Below, one piece after another: positions 57,609 to 64,000 of a DNA stretch of 64,000 nt (position 1 is its first letter; each line of letters starts with the position of its first letter). Location: positions 2,356,001 through 2,420,000 of the forward strand of contig OX596341.1 of assembly GCA_951394405.1 (NCBI GenBank). The letters run 5' to 3'. Under the pieces are notes generated by a model. The model saw only the letters and a program-made list of their open reading frames with translations, made no database searches and was not told the DNA's origin. The translations under genes and the position numbers were made by a program. This stretch comes from Coprinellus micaceus (taxonomy: Eukaryota > Basidiomycota > Agaricomycetes > Agaricales > Psathyrellaceae).

Positions 57609-59578
57609 ATGAAGTTCGACCTTGCATGCTATTTTCCTGCGGAGAAACCTTGCACCTTCGGCCTCAAAATCAATACTAAAGCGCGTGTCGACGAATTGCT
57701 GGAAGCGGTACACAAGAAGCTTGCAGCTCGAGGTCACAATGTGCTCCTGGAGGACCTTCGCCTTTACAAGGTACGCTTGCTCCCTCTGTCACAACAACCA
57801 TCCGACTAACCCCGTAGCAGACGGATATCGTGGAGATGCCCCTTGAAGACCTGCAGCAGCGTGCACTCCAATGGCTTCATGAACAACCAGCAGATGTGCC
57901 TCTCGCTCTCATCAAGAAGCTTAATATCATCTTCGCTGACGAACTACCCGACGACACCTTCCATATAATGGTTGCTGACCCCTCGGGTATGTTCTCTCTA
58001 TCATTGTCTCACGTATGCTTTCCTGAATCCCTGGCAGTTATGGAGTTGCTCGATACTCTAGGCGACCCAGACGCCAGATACAAGCAGAGGGTCCGGATTG
58101 GCACGTATTACACTGTGACGCCGTCTGTGCTCATCTTACTCACTCTCGCCCTATTAGCCCTCGAGGACCTTATATCTGGGTTTTCTTCTGGCCCCTCTCC
58201 GTCTGAAGTCGTGAAGAACGCCAAGGGTGTATCTGCCTTCCTGGAATCCCGAGGGTCGCGTCTTCCTGGATCGGATCCCCGTTGCGATGTTTAGCCCACC
58301 CCTCGCTAAGTTGCAACAGCGCCTCAATGATCTCAAATGTGTCAACCTTTCTCGTTTCGATGCGGCCCATGCTGTTTCATTCCTCGCTGCCGCTGTCAAT
58401 TTTTATGACAATGAGAACTCTCGCCAGGATGCCGTCAAAGATCACATTGCGAACTTGGTCGGAGAAGCTCCCGAGTGGCAACAGTGCCTCAAATGGGCCA
58501 ATAATATCGAACCTGACGCGAGCTGGTGGCATAAGGATTTCCTTATTGCATTGTTGGAGTTCAAGAACATATTGGGTGTTAATGGGGATGCAGTCCTCCA
58601 AGCCATTGTTGATTACAGCAAAATTATTTCACGCGAGAAAGTACGTCGTCCCACCTGCTTTGCATCTCTTCACTGACGTACTTTGGATAGTTCAAATCTT
58701 TCTGGGGCCCCTGCAATTTCCCTGCCATCTTAATTGGTCTCACTGGAAACCGCGTCCAGGTATCGGCCGCTGTTTGCGTAGGACCCATCTATGTGTCGAA
58801 CTTGTGCACATTTGACCTTTCCTCCGGCTTTCATGCTGCTGAGAATGTTATCCGAGTGGCACGTATCTTCAAGGCTTTGTCGTTATGCCAAACGGAGCTG
58901 AAGGCCTACTATGACGGAGTCCTCGCTTCTCGTGATACCAGCTTGAAGCTTTCTTCCCTATATCCCAACCCAACATTCACGTCTGGGGTTCAACCACCTT
59001 CGCTTGTCTATCGCAAATTTATGGCTCGAAATGGACAACCCACTTTGGCTCTTCCGGACTTGCGGGACAGGACCACTGCCATGTACATCGCCACCCTCAA
59101 TGACACCGACCAAGAGGTTGTCGTCAAGTTCACGGCACGTTACAACAAAGAGACGCACAGCTTGCTGGCTGATGCTGGATTCGCCCCAAAACTTCACTTC
59201 TGCGAGCGTGTTGTAGGGAACCTGTATATGGTTGTTATGGACCGCATAGAGGGCAAGTCCATATGGCAGCTTCGTCAGGAAAAGATAGACACCCCCGCTA
59301 TAGTCCAGGAGCAGGTTGAGAGGGCGGTGGCTGTCCTTCATGGAGCAGGAATCGTATTTGGGGACTTGCGAGACGCCAACATCATGTATGCACAGTCGGA
59401 CGGCTCGGCTCAGGGTAGTGTGTTTCTCGTCGACTTTGATTGGGCTGGAAAGGCTGGAGAAGGTCGATACCCAGCTACGCTTAACACCGATAACCGTTGG
59501 GAGGAGAGCGTTTCGGCGTACGGTGTTATGCAGAAAGCTCACGATTTATGGCAGCTCGACCATTTGAAGGATATGTAG
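57609..59578 (+). CDS. crinkler (CRN) header fused to fungal-type protein kinase
   Basis: Exon 1 (57609-57770) encodes a 54-residue header (MKFDLACYFPAEKPC...LEDLRLYK), the ubiquitin-like crinkler start. Exon 2 (57821-57986) continues with helices and an IMVADPS strand. From about 58,254 a middle region reads GRVFLDRIPVAMFSPP, then an intron at about 58,639-58,690, then FKSFWGPCNFPAI. The C-terminal kinase has VVVKF (Lys), MVVMDRIEG, VFGDLRDANIM (catalytic Asp and Asn) and VDFDWAG (DFD in place of DFG), ending about 59,578. Such proteins are predicted intracellular or secreted effector-like kinases; no signal peptide is visible. The link between 58,038 and 58,254 changes frame. It needs either a short intron (58,211-58,253 fits but is only 43 bp) or is a frameshift, so intactness is open. 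Confidence 0.75.
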
Positions 59579-60554
59579 TCCTCAATCATGTACCCCACCT
59601 CGCCCCATGTTATGTTTATTACCTCTGAACAAACCTTTCACCTTTGCTGGATTTCGAAACATTTATCTAGGCCAGCCACTGAGCCACGACCTTGCTTTAT
59701 AAACCCGTCTCGCATATGGCACCCTCGTTGTTCATCCTTCTTGAGCTAGGCTTCTACGATAACGTCAGGTTCTCTCCGCAAATCGACTTATCGTCTACTG
59801 TCATCTTTCTCAAATGAAAGACCAGGCGAGAAGGACCTCCAAATCCAAGGAGCTGGGGATGTCAGTCACGCCGAACCCTGACATCACATGAGGTAGTAGA
59901 AAACAGTCGGCGGATGCGAACTTCCAGTATCAGTTTTTCCGCGCTTGGCAACACAACAAGGCCGCTGCCGAGTGGTTCTTACCCACTCTTGCGCAGTTCA
60001 GCCCTCCCACTAGTTGTCAGCCCCGATGAATCGACTTCAAAATAAGCGCCCGTCCGGAGCGTCGTGGAACACCCAATCTCAGCTGTACTCGAGAACCCGA
60101 TGTATATTGGTCCTTGTGCCATTCTGAACCCACGGATGACGGTGTACTGTGCGACCAATGGGTGAGTCAGCCCGCAAACCAAACCATTCGAACACGGGAA
60201 AAGAACGTACGGTTGGGCCGATGTATGCGTTTCTCAATGATTAGGAAGTAGATGACGGTCGCGGCATACACAAACTGGCCTGGCGTCCTCCTACAGTGTG
60301 CACGATGACCGGTGACTTTGCTACGCCAATGATGGGATATCGAGCCCTGGATCTTTCGCGTAGCCTGAGAAATGAAAGCATCCTGACCATGTATTACCTT
60401 GTTCCGAATCGACGTTTAGAAGTAGATCTGCGACTCTACAGAGGGGCTAACTTGTCACGGATTGAAAAGAACAGCTAACGAAAATTACGAGTGCCCATTA
60501 TACCCCTCTTTCTCCTCTCCCTCCACACCTGCTCCTGTCGACCTTCCTCCTCTC
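59579..60554. other. intergenic
   Basis: 3' flank of the crinkler-kinase. The stretch near 59,680-59,740 is shared with the truncated crinkler at 13.8 kb. No gene was recognised. Confidence 0.6.
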
Positions 60555-63500
60555 CTACTCATCGTCCAAAGTCTTCCGCTGTTTCACAAGCGCCGCCCTC
60601 GCCCCAGGCTCCCTCATATCCCTCACAACGCCTCTCCACTTCCTCAACGCCTCGATACCTGGGAGCCTCTCCTCCCCCACCCAATCCCCAATCCAAAACA
60701 CCAGCCTCTCACATTCGTCTCTCGGCTCTGGCTTCTCCACCTCATTATCGCCTTTGCCCTCTGCGCTACCATTCCTCTTGCGTTGAGCCCTCGAACTAAG
60801 CTTCGTAACAACCAAATCCACCAGCGGCCCCTCGACGCTCACCTCCTCCCACAACACCATCCCCAGGGCAAGGACGCTCTCGCTGGGGTTGATGCCGATC
60901 TCGCGCATCCAAGCAAGAGTTAAAGCGACTTCCGATGTACGACGGGTGACGGCGAGGAGGGAGAGGTACGAGAGGAAGTTTGAGTTTGTGAGGGAGATGG
61001 TGGGGTAGAGGGGCCGGGGAACGAGGGTCGCCTCCTGTTGTTCGTGTTTGTTTCTAGGTACGGTGGGGTGCGCGCTCGAATTTGAAGCTGGTGTCCTTGA
61101 TGCAGAAAATGACGGGGACGGAACCCAAGCAAACATCTCGCGCCCGGGTTTATACTCAAACCTCCGGAGCCTCAGCTCTGGCAACCCAACGCCAAGCCCA
61201 ACGACCCCCGCGTCGGAGTCCCAGTCCGACCGAACAGCGCAGGCAGGTGCGACAATATTCGCGAGGCCGACCTTTCCCTTTCTTCCACCCTCGAAGAGGC
61301 CACGACCATGGCCGTATCCAGCCTCCATCCCAAATAAACACTGCAAAAATACCTCCCTCGCCGCGTCCTCGACCCTCTTCCCCTTCCACAGCCGTCCTCC
61401 TTCATATTCTGCCCTCCTCGCAACGTCCATGACATCCTCAACCGCCTTCTCCCTCACCTTTTCACCCTCTGCCCCTTGCCCAGTCGCTCCCTTCCCACCC
61501 CCACCGATCCTCAACCTCTCCCTCCCCATATTGATCGCCCCCCTCACCTGCGCCTTCAAACTCTTTCCTTCCATGATCACTGCCATGCGCGCGGCTTGAA
61601 GCAATACGTTCAGACCCTCGTGAGTGGGTACGACGCCGTAGAGGGTGTACATGTGGTCCCAGAGCTTGAAGACGATATCAGGCCGGCAGGCGCGTTTGAA
61701 TGCGACGAAGATGTCGAGGAGGGAGATTGGGGAGAGGGACACGGGCTTTGATCCTAGTGGTGGAGGTGGCGCGTTGCGACTTGCGAGCGATGACGCGATG
61801 GGAGATGGAGAGGTTGAGGCAAAGAACGCGTGGGGAGCAGTCGAAGGGGTAGGTCTGGGGGGTTGGGCGCCAGGCCTCCAAGCAACCCTCTCCAACACCT
61901 CGATCGCCTCCTTCGCCTGTCCGCAGCGCGCAAGGACCTGAACGCCTATCGTTATGGCCTTTTTGTCCAGTATATAGCGCTCCCCGACAATTCTACCACC
62001 TTTATGAGGGGTCGAGGTAGTAGGAGCGGGAGCAGGTGCCCATACGCTCCTACCCCACACCTTCCCCTCCCACCACGCTCGTGCGTCTCCGAAGGCGCCT
62101 CTCCAGTACAGGCCGCGTAGGTACGCGGTATGCGCCGCGAGAGGGACCGCCTTCTTTTTCGCTGGCTTCTTTTCGCTGGCTCCGCTACCTTCATCGGTCA
62201 TGTTGGAGGAAGAGGACGCTTTATATACCCTCATAAGCTTTCTAAATGTGACCTTAAACACCGGTATGGACACGCTGAGATCGTTTGCCGCGCTCGAGAG
62301 GGTTGAGGTGAGGTCGTAAATGTCCAACGCGGGCTTTGCCTTCAGTTGCCGGCGTGGGCTTGGTATGGGGGCAGGGACCCCGACAGTCTCGTGGCGAGGT
62401 TGGCGAGGAGAGGGCGTGTTGAAGATAGCGAGAAGCTCGCGCACGCCTCGGATGGAGGGTTGAGAGCCTAGGTGGAGGGTGTTCGCTCGGAGCACTGGGT
62501 CGGTTTCGATCTCTTTCCCTTTCCCCGTGGGCTCTACAACCCCTTCTGCCACTACTAGCTTCCCGGCTTTCGTACTCTTCCCGCCCTCTTCGATCCCATG
62601 TGAAGACGACGACCCGAATCGCAACGTATCTTGCACGTCAACAGGCACGCGCCCATCCTTCCTCTGTATCTCCATCCATAGCTCCCGCGCGTTCTCCTGC
62701 CCTCTCACACCTCTCGCCCCTCCTTCCTTAGCTTGCTTGGCCCAGAAGCGAAGCAGGGCTTCGCGGTGCACGTCTTGCATAACGCCGTTCTCGACGTGAC
62801 CGCTACGAACATGAGGGGCGGGGAAAGGGAAGGCGCCTGGCTCGTTCAAGAGTCGGGAAGCGAGATACGTCGCAAGAGGGGGAGAGAGCAAGGAAGCTTG
62901 GTGCGGGACTCGACCTGGGGGTGCGAGGGCGTTGTACGTACTGAGTAGGAGGCAGGTGTAGGTGTCGGGGTGGAGGGTATAAGGCAGCTGGACTGTTTCT
63001 TCCTCTTTCCTCCCTCTCTTCGCCAGAGCATTGCTATCCGGGTCGACGAGGGCCACTTCATTCCTGTCCTCCGTCGAAGAAGCAGTGACAAGAGGGCGCT
63101 TGACGGTAGGCCGAGGGAGTGTGTCCATCCGATGCAGGATGCGTCGGAGGTACCTGTCGTACGCAGTGGAGTATTTTGGCGTGAGCGCGAGTGCGCGGAG
63201 GAAGAGGTTGAAGTACAGTTCGGATGTGGGGCGAGTTGGGGTGTCCGGAAGGGTTAGGAGAAGGCGGCGCGACTCTTCCTTCGTCTGGAGTGGGCTTTCG
63301 GCTTCCTCTGTCTCTTTTGGGGACGTGTCTGAAGTAGGAGGTAGGGAACGATGACCTCGTTTCGAGGTGTAGATAGGCGTCTCGATGGGGTGGGGTAACG
63401 ATACAAATTCCTCCACCACCCTTTCCAAAGGTAACACCAAATTCCACGACGAAAGATGGGCTGCGCCAAAAATGAGCAAGGGCGCTTGATGGTGGGTTGG

Positions 63501-63947
63501 TAGTCGCTCGAGAGAGGCGAAGAGCGGGTCAACGATATGTGTGAGGGTGGAAGCGGGCGAGTGAGAGTGGTGTCTGAAGAGAGTGTAGAGGTGTATCCAA
63601 GTTTTGAGGGTGTCAAGTTGGTTTGCGGGGAGGTTGAGAGAGGAAAGGGTATGCTCTACGCTCGGGGTATCATGGGTGTCGTCACTGGTCGTCGTCGAGG
63701 TAGGGGAGAGGGCTAAGGCCAACCGCCTATACGCCTCCGGTATCGGCGCTCTCCCCACCACCTCCCCGACCCTCGGATGCCCTAGAACAGCAAGGACGCG
63801 CCAGAGTGGCTCCCGGGTCTGCTTGTGAAGTGTGAAGAGGCACTGACGCACGAAGGCGTCGCGTGTGCGGGCGAGGTTCGAATATGGGCGCCTGTGGATG
63901 CTATATCGGAGGATCCATGCTGAACGTAGGAAGAGTGTGCATGTCAT
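60555..63947 (-). CDS. large mitochondrial PPR-like protein
   Basis: A single 1130-codon exon with an ATG start. The N-terminus is basic and hydrophobic without acidic residues for ~27 positions (MTCTLFLRSAWILRYS, RRPYSNLAR), a good mitochondrial presequence. The body is mostly helical. It includes segments shaped like pentatricopeptide repeats (SLLDIFVAFKRACRPDIVFKLWDHMY, THEGLNVLLQAARMAV, NSNFLSYLSLLAVTRRTSEVALTLAWMREIGINPSESVL), separated by low-complexity Ser/Pro/Gly stretches. PPR proteins bind organelle RNA for processing or translation, so a role in mitochondrial gene expression is likely. The lack of introns over 3.4 kb is unusual in this window. The downstream end at 63,948-64,000 holds only its promoter. 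Confidence 0.75.
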   Translation of the reverse strand: MTCTLFLRSAWILRYSIHRRPYSNLARTRDAFVRQCLFTLHKQTREPLWRVLAVLGHPRVGEVVGRAPIPEAYRRLALALSPTSTTTSDDTHDTPSVEHTLSSLNLPANQLDTLKTWIHLYTLFRHHSHSPASTLTHIVDPLFASLERLPTHHQAPLLIFGAAHLSSWNLVLPLERVVEEFVSLPHPIETPIYTSKRGHRSLPPTSDTSPKETEEAESPLQTKEESRRLLLTLPDTPTRPTSELYFNLFLRALALTPKYSTAYDRYLRRILHRMDTLPRPTVKRPLVTASSTEDRNEVALVDPDSNALAKRGRKEEETVQLPYTLHPDTYTCLLLSTYNALAPPGRVPHQASLLSPPLATYLASRLLNEPGAFPFPAPHVRSGHVENGVMQDVHREALLRFWAKQAKEGGARGVRGQENARELWMEIQRKDGRVPVDVQDTLRFGSSSSHGIEEGGKSTKAGKLVVAEGVVEPTGKGKEIETDPVLRANTLHLGSQPSIRGVRELLAIFNTPSPRQPRHETVGVPAPIPSPRRQLKAKPALDIYDLTSTLSSAANDLSVSIPVFKVTFRKLMRVYKASSSSNMTDEGSGASEKKPAKKKAVPLAAHTAYLRGLYWRGAFGDARAWWEGKVWGRSVWAPAPAPTTSTPHKGGRIVGERYILDKKAITIGVQVLARCGQAKEAIEVLERVAWRPGAQPPRPTPSTAPHAFFASTSPSPIASSLASRNAPPPPLGSKPVSLSPISLLDIFVAFKRACRPDIVFKLWDHMYTLYGVVPTHEGLNVLLQAARMAVIMEGKSLKAQVRGAINMGRERLRIGGGGKGATGQGAEGEKVREKAVEDVMDVARRAEYEGGRLWKGKRVEDAAREVFLQCLFGMEAGYGHGRGLFEGGRKGKVGLANIVAPACAVRSDWDSDAGVVGLGVGLPELRLRRFEYKPGREMFAWVPSPSFSASRTPASNSSAHPTVPRNKHEQQEATLVPRPLYPTISLTNSNFLSYLSLLAVTRRTSEVALTLAWMREIGINPSESVLALGMVLWEEVSVEGPLVDLVVTKLSSRAQRKRNGSAEGKGDNEVEKPEPRDECERLVFWIGDWVGEERLPGIEALRKWRGVVRDMREPGARAALVKQRKTLDDE

Positions 63948-64000
63948 GCATCAACCTATTTAGATTCATTACACTCTAGGCTAATGGAGTTGAGAAGAGT

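Overview
The window looks like nuclear DNA of a filamentous basidiomycete, most likely an agaricomycete. The signs are genes split by many 43-110 bp GT-AG introns, F-box proteins of the type expanded in mushrooms, a DUF7729-like GPI-anchored secreted protein, and a crinkler-headed kinase of the fungal type. The species cannot be named from sequence alone. No rRNA, CRISPR array or convincing tRNA was seen. All gene models below were built by hand from splice sites, reading frame and paralogue comparison.

Layout. 1-2 kb: no gene. 2.06-2.98 kb: secreted DUF7729-like protein. 3-10.2 kb: gene-poor, with three diverged tandem copies of a ~540-590 bp unit. 10.2-11.7 kb: degenerate kinase-like protein. 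12.5-15.9 kb: duplicated block, copy A (small secreted GPI-type protein, a truncated crinkler, a Nudix hydrolase). 16.2-17.7 kb: secreted alpha/beta hydrolase. 18.2-25.7 kb: three F-box/LRR-type paralogues around an aldo-keto reductase. 26.3-28.3 kb: an APC/C activator of the Cdc20/Cdh1/Ama1 type. 30.3-32.3 kb: MFS transporter. 33-37.9 kb: a 14-exon, about 1384-residue protein joining an MLKL-NTD-like helical region, a kinase and a C-terminal domain of unknown function. 38-38.7 kb: small membrane protein. 39.6-41.1 kb: second aldo-keto reductase. 41.8-43.2 kb: C2H2 zinc-finger protein. 43.2-47.8 kb: gene-poor, with two F-box remnants. 47.8-49.5 kb: PHO80-type cyclin. 50.8-52.7 kb: RING-CH membrane E3 ligase. 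53.6-54.9 kb: SDR. 55-57.5 kb: inverted, decayed copy B of the duplicated block, interrupted by a 591 bp transposon-like insertion. 57.6-59.6 kb: crinkler-kinase. 60.6-63.9 kb: large mitochondrial PPR-like protein.

How it fits together. Conserved housekeeping or regulatory genes (APC/C activator, cyclin, RING-CH ligase, PPR-like protein, MFS) alternate with fast-changing gene families: F-box proteins, aldo-keto reductases, crinklers and the MLKL-like kinase. The accessory parts show duplication, inversion, truncation and insertion. Because copy A keeps the pre-insertion site, several rearrangements in copy B can be read at base resolution. The strongest candidates for unusual biology are the MLKL-NTD-like/kinase/C-terminal fusion (32,972-37,854) and the crinkler-kinase with its internally deleted relative (57.6-59.6 and 13.8-14.0 kb).
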